33,208 nt of DNA from Flavobacteriales bacterium (GCA_022428285.1 JAKMCX010000014.1:1-33208); one strand, 5' to 3'. Counted from the stretch's first letter, positions 17,103-25,304 are shown. Notes: generated by a model from the sequence alone, not told the origin. Translations and numbers: made by a program.

Positions 17103-19061
17103 ATGCTCAAGCATACTCTTTTGTTGCCCTTCTTCCTGATCGGCGCCCTTCTACAAGCCCAGACCACAGTGGTCGATGTGGTGGTCAACAGCGACGACCA
17201 TACGTTGCTCGAAGCTGCCGTTATCGAGGCAGACCTCGCCGGTGCCCTGTCCGGTGATGGCCCGTTCACTTTGTTTGCGCCTACAGACGACGCCATTACC
17301 GCTTTGGTGACCGAGTTGGGCATCACTGCTGAGGAGCTCCTCGCACTCGAAGGTTTGGGAGACATCCTCCTCTATCACGTTGTGGGTGCTTCTGCACTCA
17401 GCACCGACCTCATGGACGGCGACATGTTCACCACATTGCTCGGTGAGGACATCTCCATCTCCATCATGGACGGCACAGTGATGGTCAACAATGCTACCGT
17501 AACTGTGGCCGATATCACCGCCGACAACGGTGTGGTGCACGTCATCGACGCCGTGTTGTTGCCACCAACCCCTGAGACCACCACCGTGGTCGACGTTATC
17601 GTCAACAGCGAGGACCACACCCTGCTCGAAGCCGCCGTTGGCGCAGCTGGTCTCGTTGAGGCCCTGTCCGGTGAAGGCCCGTTCACAGTATTTGCCCCTA
17701 CAGACGACGCCGTTACCGCTTTGGTGACCGAGTTGGGCATCACTGCTGAGGACCTCCTCGCACTCGAAGGTTTGGGAGACATCCTCCTCTATCACGTTGT
17801 GGGTGCCACTGCACTCAGCACCGACCTCATGGACGGCGACATGTTCACCACATTGCTCGGTGAGGACATCACCATCTCCATCATGGACGGCACAGTGATG
17901 GTCAACAATGCCACCGTAACTATGGCGGACATCACCACCGACAACGGTGTGGTGCACGTCATCGACGCCGTGTTGTTGCCACCAACCCCTGAAGTGACCC
18001 CAACGGTCGGTGAAATCATCGCAGACAGCGAAGTGCACACTGTATTGGCTGCTGTTTTGGACAGCACCAACCTCGACGAGGCGTTGGCCGGTACTGGTCC
18101 ATTCACTGTATTTGCCCCTACCGACGCGGCTTTTGATGCGCTCGGACCAGCGGTCATCTTGGACCTGTTGACCAACAACACAGCGTTGACCAACGTCTTG
18201 ACCTACCACGTTGCGGGAGACAGCCTCACGGCTGCTGACCTCTCTGACGGCCAGAACATCACCACCTTGTTTGGTGAGGACGTGACCGTGACCATCGATG
18301 GAGACATGGTGATGATCAACGACGCGACGGTAATCGTGGCTGACCTCATCGGTTCAAACGGTGTGGTGCACGTCATTGATGCTGTTTTGCTTCCTCCTCC
18401 TGCAGCACCTGCTACAGTGGTGGACATCATTGTGAACAGCCCCGCTCACAACATCCTCGAGGCAGCCGTAGGCGCCGCTGGATTGGTTGAGGCCCTGTCA
18501 GGTGAAGGTCCCTTCACCGTCTTCGCTCCAACTGACGATGCGTTTGCTGCACTGCCAGAAGGTCTGATCGACGAGTTGTTGGCTGACCCCACTGGTACGT
18601 TGACCGACATCCTCACCTACCACGTGGTGGCTGGAGCAGCTGCTCTGAGCACCGACCTGACCGATGGCCAGACCATCGCGACTTTGCAAGGAGACGAGGT
18701 CACCATCACGATTGACGGCATGATGGTCATGGTCAATGATGCGACCGTCATCGTTGCTGACTTGGTGGCAGACAATGGTGTGGTGCACGTCATCGACGCT
18801 GTCTTGAGCCTGCCCTCAAATGTGAACCAAGTGGAATTGGGCAGCCTCTTCGAGGTGTACCCCAACCCTACCACCGACGCGCTCCGCTGGGGCAATGTCC
18901 AGGTAGACCGCTTGCAGGTGCTCGACGCCAATGGCCGCATCTGCTTCGACACCACAAATCCCGGTGGCATGCTCGACATGAGCAGCTTTGACAGTGGCCG
19001 CTACATGGTCGTCATCGAAGCTGACGGACAACGTGCCGTGAAGGCCGTGGTCAAGCAGTAA
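17103..19061 (+). CDS. Four-domain fasciclin (FAS1) surface protein with T9SS sorting domain
   Basis: A 652-residue secreted protein. A signal peptide (1-20, ending LLQAQ) is followed by four FAS1 domains of about 138-139 residues in tandem, each with the conserved pair GPFT(V/L)FAPTD(D/A)A and NGVVHVIDAVL. FAS1 domains mediate adhesion to proteins or polysaccharides from bacteria to animals. The C terminus (YPNPTTDALRW, about 582-652) is a T9SS type A sorting domain, so this should be a surface-anchored adhesin. Domains 1 and 2 are almost identical at DNA level, while 3 and 4 have diverged and carry an additional helix-forming segment (LPEGLIDELL type) lacking in 1 and 2. A strong terminator hairpin follows. 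It is transcribed alone, divergent from the M43 protease gene. Confidence 0.93.
   Translation: MLKHTLLLPFFLIGALLQAQTTVVDVVVNSDDHTLLEAAVIEADLAGALSGDGPFTLFAPTDDAITALVTELGITAEELLALEGLGDILLYHVVGASALSTDLMDGDMFTTLLGEDISISIMDGTVMVNNATVTVADITADNGVVHVIDAVLLPPTPETTTVVDVIVNSEDHTLLEAAVGAAGLVEALSGEGPFTVFAPTDDAVTALVTELGITAEDLLALEGLGDILLYHVVGATALSTDLMDGDMFTTLLGEDITISIMDGTVMVNNATVTMADITTDNGVVHVIDAVLLPPTPEVTPTVGEIIADSEVHTVLAAVLDSTNLDEALAGTGPFTVFAPTDAAFDALGPAVILDLLTNNTALTNVLTYHVAGDSLTAADLSDGQNITTLFGEDVTVTIDGDMVMINDATVIVADLIGSNGVVHVIDAVLLPPPAAPATVVDIIVNSPAHNILEAAVGAAGLVEALSGEGPFTVFAPTDDAFAALPEGLIDELLADPTGTLTDILTYHVVAGAAALSTDLTDGQTIATLQGDEVTITIDGMMVMVNDATVIVADLVADNGVVHVIDAVLSLPSNVNQVELGSLFEVYPNPTTDALRWGNVQVDRLQVLDANGRICFDTTNPGGMLDMSSFDSGRYMVVIEADGQRAVKAVVKQ
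17163..18823 (+). repeat. Four tandem in-frame FAS1 repeats (417, 417, 414 and about 413 bases)
   Basis: Units begin near 17163, 17580, 17997 and 18411, judged by aligning the Val-Val/Val-Gly position at the start of each domain. Units 1 and 2 differ at only about ten positions by eye between 17280 and 17573; units 3 and 4 are clearly more distant. Confidence 0.85.
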
Positions 19062-19072
19062 TACAGAATTAA

Positions 19073-19088
19073 ACAGCCCCCGGGCTGT
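19073..19088 (-). terminator. Small hairpin, possible terminator for the cysQ operon
   Basis: ACAGCC, a four-base loop and GGCTGT, followed on the minus strand by TTTAATT. It lies beyond the cysQ stop and could end the minus-strand transcript. Confidence 0.4.
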
Positions 19089-19100
19089 ATGAAACTATGG

Positions 19101-19127
19101 CAAGGCCGTCCCTCTGGGGCGGCCTTG
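19101..19127 (+). terminator. Rho-independent terminator after the FAS1 gene
   Basis: CAAGGCCG pairs with CGGCCTTG; a T-G wobble and CCC/GGG extend the stem to 12 pairs around a TCT loop. On the plus strand it is followed by TTGTTGCTTTCATTT. It lies 40 bases after the FAS1 stop and may also serve the converging cysQ transcript. Confidence 0.75.
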
Positions 19128-19133
19128 TTGCTT

Positions 19134-19925
19134 TCATTTCACCAAGAACCAAGCGTTGAGGAGCTCCTCTCGGTTGTACCGCATGGTCTCTCCGGTATTC
19201 TGGTCGATGACATCAAACCCGGCAGCCATGCAGATGGCTTGTCCCGCGGCGGTGTCCCACTCCATCGTCGGAGCGAAGCGGGGGTAACAGTCGGCCTTTC
19301 CTTCGGCCACCATGCACAGCTTCAATGAGGAACCTTTTGAAATGAGGGCCACCTCCCCTTCCTCCTTGCGGAGTTCTTCGATGAACGACTCCGTCTCTGG
19401 CGACATGTGGGACCGGCTGGCTACTGCAGTGTAGGGACGGTCGCCTTTGGCCAACGGAATGGCATCAGCGCCATCCATGGCCGATTGCGCATCCATGGCC
19501 TCTGTCGCCGGACACATTGCCTTGACGGCGCCTTCCCCTGCTGTGCCGACATACAGCTCACCGGATACCGGAACATAAATGACGCCCAGTACGGGAATCC
19601 CATCGCGCACCAACGCGATGTTGACGGTAAACTCTCCGTTGCGTTTGATGAACTCCTTTGTGCCGTCAATGGGGTCAACCACCCAAAGCTCTCGCCACTC
19701 GGCGCGTTCCTCGAACGGGATGTCCCGACCCTCTTCGGACAATACGGGAATGCCCGTGGGAATGAGGTGACGCATGATGACGTCGTGGGAGGCTACATCG
19801 GCCCGGGTGAGGGGGGAATCGTCTCCTTTGACGGTCACATCAAAGTTGCCGCTGTGGTAGATTTCAAGAATCGCCTGACCGGCTTCAATGGCCGCATTGA
19901 CCGCGGTGTTTCTGTATGCCTGCAT
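19134..19925 (-). CDS. cysQ: 3'(2'),5'-bisphosphate nucleotidase CysQ
   Basis: A 263-residue inositol-monophosphatase-fold enzyme that removes phosphate from PAP (3'-phosphoadenosine 5'-phosphate), the by-product of sulfate transfer from PAPS, or from PAPS itself. Visible Mg-site motifs: KGDDSPLTRAD (33-43), LSEEG (62-66), DPIDGTKEFIKRNGEFTVN (84-102) and MEWDTAAGQAI (221-231). Length and motif order fit CysQ rather than SuhB. It is the last gene of a minus-strand unit, 36 bases after the glycosyltransferase gene. Next to a flippase and a glycosyltransferase, it may clear PAP made by carbohydrate sulfotransferases; that link is inference, as no sulfotransferase is in the window. Confidence 0.92.
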   Translation of the reverse strand: MQAYRNTAVNAAIEAGQAILEIYHSGNFDVTVKGDDSPLTRADVASHDVIMRHLIPTGIPVLSEEGRDIPFEERAEWRELWVVDPIDGTKEFIKRNGEFTVNIALVRDGIPVLGVIYVPVSGELYVGTAGEGAVKAMCPATEAMDAQSAMDGADAIPLAKGDRPYTAVASRSHMSPETESFIEELRKEEGEVALISKGSSLKLCMVAEGKADCYPRFAPTMEWDTAAGQAICMAAGFDVIDQNTGETMRYNREELLNAWFLVK

Positions 19926-19961
19926 CGTGCGAATGTACCGTGATTGGCACCGATAGAAGGA

Positions 19962-21116
19962 TCAAACTTGTCCCGCTGCCATCTTGGAATAGAGCCCGAC
20001 CAAAGGAACCGCTTCAGATTCCCAAGACAACTCTTGGGCCGCCCGCTTCAACCCCGCCTCGAATTGGTCCGTGCCGGCGCTTTTGAGTTCGAGCAGTGCG
20101 GCCCGCCAACCCTCGGCGTCATCTTGCTCGACGGTGCACCCTACTCCGAAAGACTCCATTAAATCTCGGCAATCCGGTAGGTCGTTGGACAATACAGGCA
20201 CCCCAGCCAAGATGTACTCGAACAGTTTATTGGGCAGACAGTACAAATAGGACAGGCAGGTGGGCTTCACAGAAACGAGTCCAACGTCGGCACTCAAGGT
20301 GTGGTCCAGAACCTCCTCGTAGGCCACTGCGGGGTGAACATGCACATGGGCAAACCGCTTGGCCGCCTCATCCACAAGGTCCTGCAGTGGTCCATACCCC
20401 ATAAATACAAGGTGGATGCCCTGTCCTTCGAGGCCCTCCATTGCCGCAATGGCCGTTTCCAGACCGCGGTTGTAACTAAACGCCCCCTGATACAAGGCGA
20501 TAAAATCTCCTTCGGGGATGCCAAAACGCTGCCTGAACCTGTTGCGCTTGGGTGCGTCGCCGCCTGGGGTTAATGGGGCCGGAACATTGCGTACAAGCAG
20601 TCCTTGCGGCATGCCATACGCGCTGTAGCGCTCCTCGTAGGCCGCCGCTATGGATGGGCTCACCGTGATGACCGCTGCCGCCTTTCGGATGGTCCTGCGT
20701 TCAAGCCAGCCCACGAGTTTGCGCTCTATCGCGGGCTTGGCATTCCGTTCGGATTCGAACTCGTGGCAATCGTAGACCAATTGAAGCCTTGGGTTAAGCC
20801 GCTGTGCGCACCATCCCAACGCGAAGGCCTCGATGTCATTGCAATGCCAGGCGTCAACTTTCCGCCATTTCCAGACCATGCGCAACGCCAATTCGGCCAT
20901 TTTGAGCGCCCCAAAGGCGGTGCCACGTGGCAAAGCAGAAGTGGCCACCTTGATCCTGTTGACGCGCCAACCGCTGCGCTGTTCGTCAAGCGCAAGGCCT
21001 TCTTTGTGCAGGGCCACCACCGTGACCTCGTGCCCTTGGGCGGCCAAACTTTCGGTGATCTTCAATACCCGATTGTCACGGGTAAAGTCATTGAGCACAA
21101 CGTTAGCGATCCGCAT
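19962..21116 (-). CDS. GT4-type glycosyltransferase (GT-B fold)
   Basis: A 384-residue cytoplasmic glycosyltransferase. The N-terminal Rossmann domain starts RIANVVLNDFTRDNRVLKI (2-20) with CHEFESER (117-124). The C-terminal nucleotide-sugar domain carries ALYQGAFSYNRGLE (207-220), VFMGYGPL (237-244) and the family signature PNKLFEYILAGVPVLSND (295-312). These place it in GT family 4 or a near relative, transferring a sugar to a glycan or lipid-linked acceptor; donor and acceptor cannot be told. Its start overlaps the end of the flippase gene by 14 bases, so the two are translated as a unit, and cysQ follows. Confidence 0.88.
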   Translation of the reverse strand: MRIANVVLNDFTRDNRVLKITESLAAQGHEVTVVALHKEGLALDEQRSGWRVNRIKVATSALPRGTAFGALKMAELALRMVWKWRKVDAWHCNDIEAFALGWCAQRLNPRLQLVYDCHEFESERNAKPAIERKLVGWLERRTIRKAAAVITVSPSIAAAYEERYSAYGMPQGLLVRNVPAPLTPGGDAPKRNRFRQRFGIPEGDFIALYQGAFSYNRGLETAIAAMEGLEGQGIHLVFMGYGPLQDLVDEAAKRFAHVHVHPAVAYEEVLDHTLSADVGLVSVKPTCLSYLYCLPNKLFEYILAGVPVLSNDLPDCRDLMESFGVGCTVEQDDAEGWRAALLELKSAGTDQFEAGLKRAAQELSWESEAVPLVGLYSKMAAGQV

Positions 21117-22356
21117 TTCCGTGGGTCATGACCGCAAAGATGAGGACGGTCACATTGACCACATAATAGCCGCACTTGGCCCACACGATGCCCACCAACG
21201 CTCCCCATTCGCCTCCACCAAACCACTCTGGGTGTTCCGTACCCAACCACCATCCGGTGCCCACGGCGAGCAAATGGAGGGCATCCAATGCCGTGATCCA
21301 GCGCGGCAGCTGCACCCTGTGGAACATAGAACCCAGGCTTGCCGCCATAAAATTGAGGGCGAACCACGGCACCAACAACCTCACCACCTCCATGACGCCG
21401 AGCCATTGAGGCCCAAACAGCCATGCCGTGGTGTTGTCAGGTGCCATCATGACCACCAGCCACACCATGAACGAAAGCCCAGCGATCACCGCAAGTGCCC
21501 GCCAAAACAACTGCTGCAAGGGTGCACCATCGTCTACGTCCGTGGCCGATTTGAACAATACCGGGGCAGCCGATGCGGCGAGAATGGAGAGGGGCTGCAT
21601 CACCATGCGCCGGGCCAAGCCCAACATGCCCAGCAGCACAGGCCCCAATGCGAGGCCCAACAACAAGACATGCAGCCATTGTGCGAGGCGGTTCATTGCG
21701 CTGCCAGCCAGCACCCATGTGGGATAGTCGCGGTGGGCTTTGGCGGTTCCTGGCTCTGGTTCCCGCTGGCGCCATCCGGCAGACCGGCACACCTCGGAAA
21801 GCCCCCTCCGCATCAGCGCCCAGCGTGCGAGGATGCCAAACCCGGAGCCCCAAGCCAAGCCCGACAAGGGCAATGCCGAAAAGCCGGCCAACTTCGCGGA
21901 TTCCGCCGCCAATGGAGCCCCACCATTGGCCAAGGCCACAGGCGAGGCTTTGGCTTTTCGGTGGTGCCAATACTCAAGGAGCCGCGTGTGGGCCGCAAAG
22001 CCTACAAAAGCCGGCAGAACGAGGGCCACCATGGGCCATTGTTCCAATCCCCATTTGTCGGAGACCCAAGTGGCAGAAGGCCAGACCAACAGGGCCGTGA
22101 CACCCACAGCCACCCCAACCGAACGCTGGCCTGCCCACAACAGACTGCGGGCTGCTTGGTCCCCTTTGGGCAACATGAGGGCTTGCTCAAACTTACCCGT
22201 CCCCAGCACCGCTCCAATTCCGGTCGCAAGGGCCAACATTTCTAAGTGCGCAAAAGCTTCTGGGCTGTACAGCCGCGTCAACGCGAACGCCGCCAAGATG
22301 GAGACCAACTGGCCCGCGACGGAACCGCCCATCAGGGTTGTCATCCGCCGGATCAT
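21103..22356 (-). CDS. Wzx-like polysaccharide flippase (MOP superfamily)
   Basis: A polytopic membrane protein of 417 residues, with some 10-12 hydrophobic segments, matching the oligosaccharide-lipid flippase group. The first segment (MTTLMGGSVAGQLVSILAAF, then LTRLYSPEAF) is characteristic: Wzx proteins typically start with a gap-free helix and (L/S)R(L/Y)(Y/L)(S/T)PE. It should move lipid-linked sugar repeats across the inner membrane. The ATG at 22356 is chosen; a longer reading from a TTG at 22392 is possible but adds a charged, unhelpful N terminus. It overlaps the GT4 gene by 14 bases. A Wzy/ligase-like protein is encoded at 25397-27034, in the same general region. Confidence 0.87.
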   Translation of the reverse strand: MIRRMTTLMGGSVAGQLVSILAAFALTRLYSPEAFAHLEMLALATGIGAVLGTGKFEQALMLPKGDQAARSLLWAGQRSVGVAVGVTALLVWPSATWVSDKWGLEQWPMVALVLPAFVGFAAHTRLLEYWHHRKAKASPVALANGGAPLAAESAKLAGFSALPLSGLAWGSGFGILARWALMRRGLSEVCRSAGWRQREPEPGTAKAHRDYPTWVLAGSAMNRLAQWLHVLLLGLALGPVLLGMLGLARRMVMQPLSILAASAAPVLFKSATDVDDGAPLQQLFWRALAVIAGLSFMVWLVVMMAPDNTTAWLFGPQWLGVMEVVRLLVPWFALNFMAASLGSMFHRVQLPRWITALDALHLLAVGTGWWLGTEHPEWFGGGEWGALVGIVWAKCGYYVVNVTVLIFAVMTHGNADR

Positions 22357-22507
22357 CTCTTGCCGTGGCTGCTTGCGTTCACCATGGGCCAAGTTACGCC
22401 TTGACCCACAGTGGGGCCTTCCTGAGCGCCGTTCTCATCTCACCGCGCTTCAGGTGCTCTCAGACTGCAATCCGGAGCGCCTGCCTTTCAATCAGGTCGG
22501 GACCGAA

Positions 22508-22798
22508 TCAGGCGGGGCGCTTCACCCTGGTGATGGACCGAATGACCTCCCCGTTGGGCAGAACAAAGGCCTCTTCTCCTTTGACAAAGTGAGCCTCTAG
22601 TTCCTCCGCATTCAAGGTCGGACGCGCTTCGACAATGCAAGCAATGTCATCACAGGTCACACATGGCGCGCCTTCGGCATCGACAATGAGGTATCCCAAC
22701 CCCACCTTTCGATCGTCCATGCGCTCCTGGTATGAACGGGGTGCGACATATACCGCATCGCGGGTCTGCCTGAGCTCATTGAGGGATCTGTTTTTCAT
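22508..22798 (-). CDS. Small hypothetical protein
   Basis: A 96-residue protein I do not recognise. It is soluble and mixed alpha/beta, with CVTCDD in the middle (a CxxC pair) and an acidic then basic C terminus (ITRVKRPA). The ATG at 22798 (MKNRSLNELRQTRD) is preferred; an upstream ATG at 22834 would run into the palindromic repeats of the divergent intergenic region. It lies 151 bases upstream of the flippase gene on the same strand and could lead that operon. It is divergent from the cupin gene. Confidence 0.6.
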   Translation of the reverse strand: MKNRSLNELRQTRDAVYVAPRSYQERMDDRKVGLGYLIVDAEGAPCVTCDDIACIVEARPTLNAEELEAHFVKGEEAFVLPNGEVIRSITRVKRPA

Positions 22799-22825
22799 CG
22801 GTGAGGGGTGTGAATTCCCGCTCAA

Positions 22826-22856
22826 GTTAATCAATAACCCTCACGTTATCAATAAC
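22826..22856. promoter_or_regulatory. Tandem operator-like inverted repeats between divergent genes
   Basis: GTTAATCAATAAC (22826-22838) and GTTATCAATAAC (22845-22856) are two near-copies, each with GTTA/TAAC arms, with starts 19 bases apart. They lie in an AT-rich 135-base gap between two divergent genes and look like paired binding sites for a regulator. No adjacent regulator gene is seen. Confidence 0.45.
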
Positions 22857-22862
22857 TTAACC

Positions 22863-22877
22863 GTGTACAAGGTACAC
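22863..22877 (+). terminator. Hairpin plus T-tract in the cupin 5' region (terminator or attenuator-like)
   Basis: GTGTAC, an AAG loop and GTACAC form a perfect 6-bp stem followed by CCTTTTTT. It lies 57 bases before the cupin ATG with no plus-strand gene just upstream, so if transcribed it would act as a leader attenuator; it could instead be an operator palindrome. Confidence 0.4.
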
Positions 22878-22933
22878 CTTTTTTCCGCAACACGTTTGGA
22901 ATCATCATCTTGCGCTTCCCAAACCGCGACCCC

Positions 22934-23293
22934 ATGAAAGCGCTTAACCTGCACCAAAAATTTGGCTTTTTTGAAGACCAATGGAGCCCAAAAATCATCG
23001 CACAGCTCAACGGCCAAGATGTAAAGCTGGCCAAAATCGAGGGGACTTTTGTGTGGCATTCACACGATGAACAGGATGAGCTCTTTCACGTGATCCGCGG
23101 TCAAATGACCATGGAGTTTCGCGACCGTTCTGTGGAAGTGGGGCCGGGCGAAATCATCGTCGTGCCCAAAGGGGTCGAGCACCGTCCAGTGACCACCGAG
23201 GAGGTGTGGATTCTGCTGTTCGAACCGCATGATACCGCACACACCGGAGGGGTTGAAGACCCCCGTGCAGTGGAAAAATTCCAGCACATCTGA
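22934..23293 (+). CDS. Small single-domain cupin protein
   Basis: A 119-residue cupin (small RmlC-like jelly roll). Motif 1 reads HSHDEQDELFHVIRGQMTM (about 43-61), providing the usual two His and one Glu metal ligands; motif 2 is PGEIIVVPKGVEHRP (about 75-89), with the third His. A divalent metal site is therefore likely intact. This size class includes mannose-6-phosphate-isomerase-like and sensor cupins, and substrate cannot be inferred. The ATG at 22934 is preferred because the upstream in-frame start at 22910 only adds MRFPNRDP. It is divergent from the small hypothetical gene, with operator-like repeats between them, and convergent with the LRR gene. Confidence 0.85.
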   Translation: MKALNLHQKFGFFEDQWSPKIIAQLNGQDVKLAKIEGTFVWHSHDEQDELFHVIRGQMTMEFRDRSVEVGPGEIIVVPKGVEHRPVTTEEVWILLFEPHDTAHTGGVEDPRAVEKFQHI

Positions 23294-23354
23294 CCCCAGC
23301 TGGCACCGATCTCCAACGGTGATGTTGGTGCTTCCGCTGATTTGTGCTGCGCCG

Positions 23355-25067
23355 TCAGTCGTGCTTGACCTTGACGTCCTCTCCAAACATCTGCTTCAAC
23401 TGACTGACCGTGTCGGGGTGAATGGGATTGCCCTTGATGTCGACCGTCTTCAATTGTGTGCAACGCGTGAGCGCTGCGGGCAGCCCCGTGAGTTCGTTCT
23501 TGCTGACGAAGAGTTTTTTGAGCCCCGACAAGTTGCCCAAGCTCTGCGGAAGATCCTCGAGGTCGTTGCGTGTGGCCACCAACGTATGCAATGCAGCAAG
23601 GCGGTCTATGGCGTCTGGAATTGCACCGAACTTCATGCCGCTGATGTCGAGATAGACCAGGTTCGGGATGGCCAAGATCTCCTCAGGGAAGTCATCGCCA
23701 ACGAGGTCGGGGTCCGTCAGAGGGTTCAACTGCAACATCATGCCGCCTATGGTCTGCTGGAGCCGGCCTCCCAAGCGCTGCTCCATGGTGATCTCACTGG
23801 CTTTTGCTGCTGCATCCTCAGGACTTCCTTTTACAGCGACTGAAGCCCAAGATGCCATGTCCTTCCCGATCTCATCGTAGCGGTCTTCGGGTTGAATCAT
23901 GCGCACATCCTTGTTCTCGGAACGCTTGCCGATGACGTTTTTGATGTCTGGAGCCTTTTCCCGCTCCGCCTCTGCGGACATCTCAAAACCTCCATTGGCA
24001 GCGAGGGCCCGACGGCGCTTCATGAGGCGGTCTTGCAAACCCTGGAGCATCACAAACTCTTCACCTCCCGGCAGCACCAATGCCCGAGCATCCGAAATGG
24101 CCTGGGCGCACTCTGTGAATTCACCGCGGTACAGGTGGGCCTGAGCGAGGTTCAAATGAAGCCCCAAGGCGAGACCGCGGGTGACCTTGGCCTTTTTGTC
24201 GGTGAAGTCCACCTTCTCGGTCCACTTCCGCCACGTCTCCATGGGACTCGACAGCCCTTCAAAGTATCCATTCTCCAGGGATTCCAAGGCGACATCACGG
24301 GCAGCATCCAGTTCGGTGTAATCGTGTTTACCCCGGCCCGAGTAAATGAACAACTCCACCTTCCCTTCTAGAAAGAACAGCCGGGTTTCGAGCTCATTGA
24401 TGACGTTGCTCAATTGCAGCAAGACTGCTTTTCGACGAAAAAACCGAGAGCCTTCCTCCGATTCCAAGCCCGCTCTGAGGGCCTCTTCAGAGTCAAATTT
24501 CAAGCTGCCCTTGGAATAGGAGAAGCTCCCCCTGCTGGAGCTTCTGGTCGATATTTTTTCATTGCCATAGCGCACCACCAATGGCCGATCCACCTCAAAA
24601 GCATCCCACACTTCACCCTCTGGAGATGCGATCCGAACACGCATGGGCAACCGGCAAGGCACGTTGGCCCAGTATGTATCGACCTCACCATCCGAAGATT
24701 TGACCTTCTCGGATGAGAAAACTGGAATGCCTTGTTTCTCTGGACCAATGGCCACATCGACCATGATGCTGGGACCAACATCCACCACTTCCGCCTCGGC
24801 GCCTAGCGTGAAATATTTCATCCCGCTGAGCCGCTCACCACCGGACTTCAGGAGGTCCATGTTTCCGCCATAACGCCTCAGGTCTTCCAGGTTGAAATAG
24901 GCGTCTTCGGCAAACAGGTTGAACGCAATCCGCGACACCTGCTCCGCGGGAACCGTCGGGAATTCCACCACCTCGATTTTGACCTTCTTTTGGCTCCATT
25001 TCTGTGCGAAAAGAGGCGAGACGAAAACCGTCCCAAAGCTGAGGAGTACGAGGAAGCGAAGGGTCAT
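23355..25067 (-). CDS. Secreted leucine-rich-repeat protein with unassigned N-terminal region
   Basis: A 570-residue exported protein. A signal peptide (1-21, ending PLFAQ) is followed by a long region (about 25-330) of mixed beta and helix that I do not recognise. A helical, TPR-like part follows (LALGLHLNLAQAHLYRGEFTECAQAI), then a charged linker, and finally about four leucine-rich repeats near the C terminus (NLVYLDISGMKFGAIP, LHTLVATRNDLEDLP, LKKLFVSKNELTGLP, LKTVDIKGNPI). The LRR units suggest protein binding. No T9SS sorting domain or lipobox is seen, so it may be periplasmic. The ATG at 25067 begins directly with the signal peptide; the longer reading from 25142 adds 25 polar residues. 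It is divergent from the 53-residue membrane protein gene and convergent with the cupin gene. Confidence 0.8.
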   Translation of the reverse strand: MTLRFLVLLSFGTVFVSPLFAQKWSQKKVKIEVVEFPTVPAEQVSRIAFNLFAEDAYFNLEDLRRYGGNMDLLKSGGERLSGMKYFTLGAEAEVVDVGPSIMVDVAIGPEKQGIPVFSSEKVKSSDGEVDTYWANVPCRLPMRVRIASPEGEVWDAFEVDRPLVVRYGNEKISTRSSSRGSFSYSKGSLKFDSEEALRAGLESEEGSRFFRRKAVLLQLSNVINELETRLFFLEGKVELFIYSGRGKHDYTELDAARDVALESLENGYFEGLSSPMETWRKWTEKVDFTDKKAKVTRGLALGLHLNLAQAHLYRGEFTECAQAISDARALVLPGGEEFVMLQGLQDRLMKRRRALAANGGFEMSAEAEREKAPDIKNVIGKRSENKDVRMIQPEDRYDEIGKDMASWASVAVKGSPEDAAAKASEITMEQRLGGRLQQTIGGMMLQLNPLTDPDLVGDDFPEEILAIPNLVYLDISGMKFGAIPDAIDRLAALHTLVATRNDLEDLPQSLGNLSGLKKLFVSKNELTGLPAALTRCTQLKTVDIKGNPIHPDTVSQLKQMFGEDVKVKHD

Positions 25068-25142
25068 TCTGTGGGAATGTTTGTCCCGGTAAGTTGCACC
25101 TCGAACACCATGAGTTTGCATCTTTACCAGGAGGTTACCCAC

Positions 25143-25304
25143 ATGGAAGCACTAAAGACCCTCGGCATTGCTGGCTTTCTGTTCTTTTTAATCAAAGGAC
25201 TGTTGTGGCTGTTGTTGTTTGTGCTCGTGGCCAAAGGCGTGATTTCCAAGGAACGTTTGGAGGGCATCAAAGAGCGCCTCCGCAGCCCTTTTAAAGGCCG
25301 CTGA
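25143..25304 (+). CDS. Small single-pass membrane protein
   Basis: A 53-residue protein with one strongly hydrophobic segment (about residues 8-32) and a basic, amphipathic tail (SKERLEGIKERLRSPFKGR). AGGAGGT stands nine bases before the ATG, a clear Shine-Dalgarno sequence, unusual in a phylum that rarely uses one, and it fixes the start. I do not recognise the family. It is divergent from the LRR gene and 92 bases upstream of the O-antigen-ligase-like gene on the same strand. A small CGCTG/CAGCG stem overlaps its stop codon. Confidence 0.6.
   Translation: MEALKTLGIAGFLFFLIKGLLWLLLFVLVAKGVISKERLEGIKERLRSPFKGR

Noticed and set aside
17151-18209. Repetitive 352-codon minus-strand frame
   Set aside because: A mirror of the FAS1 repeats; it appears long only because the repeat is duplicated.
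20833-22245. 470-codon plus-strand open frame
   Set aside because: Spans the overlap of two well-supported minus genes (GT4 and flippase); rich in His, Pro, Gln and Arg with no domain.
23060-23386. Minus-strand frame with a hexapeptide-like stretch near 23300-23340
   Set aside because: Most of it is antisense to the cupin gene, and the short resemblance to a left-handed helix is too limited to support a gene.
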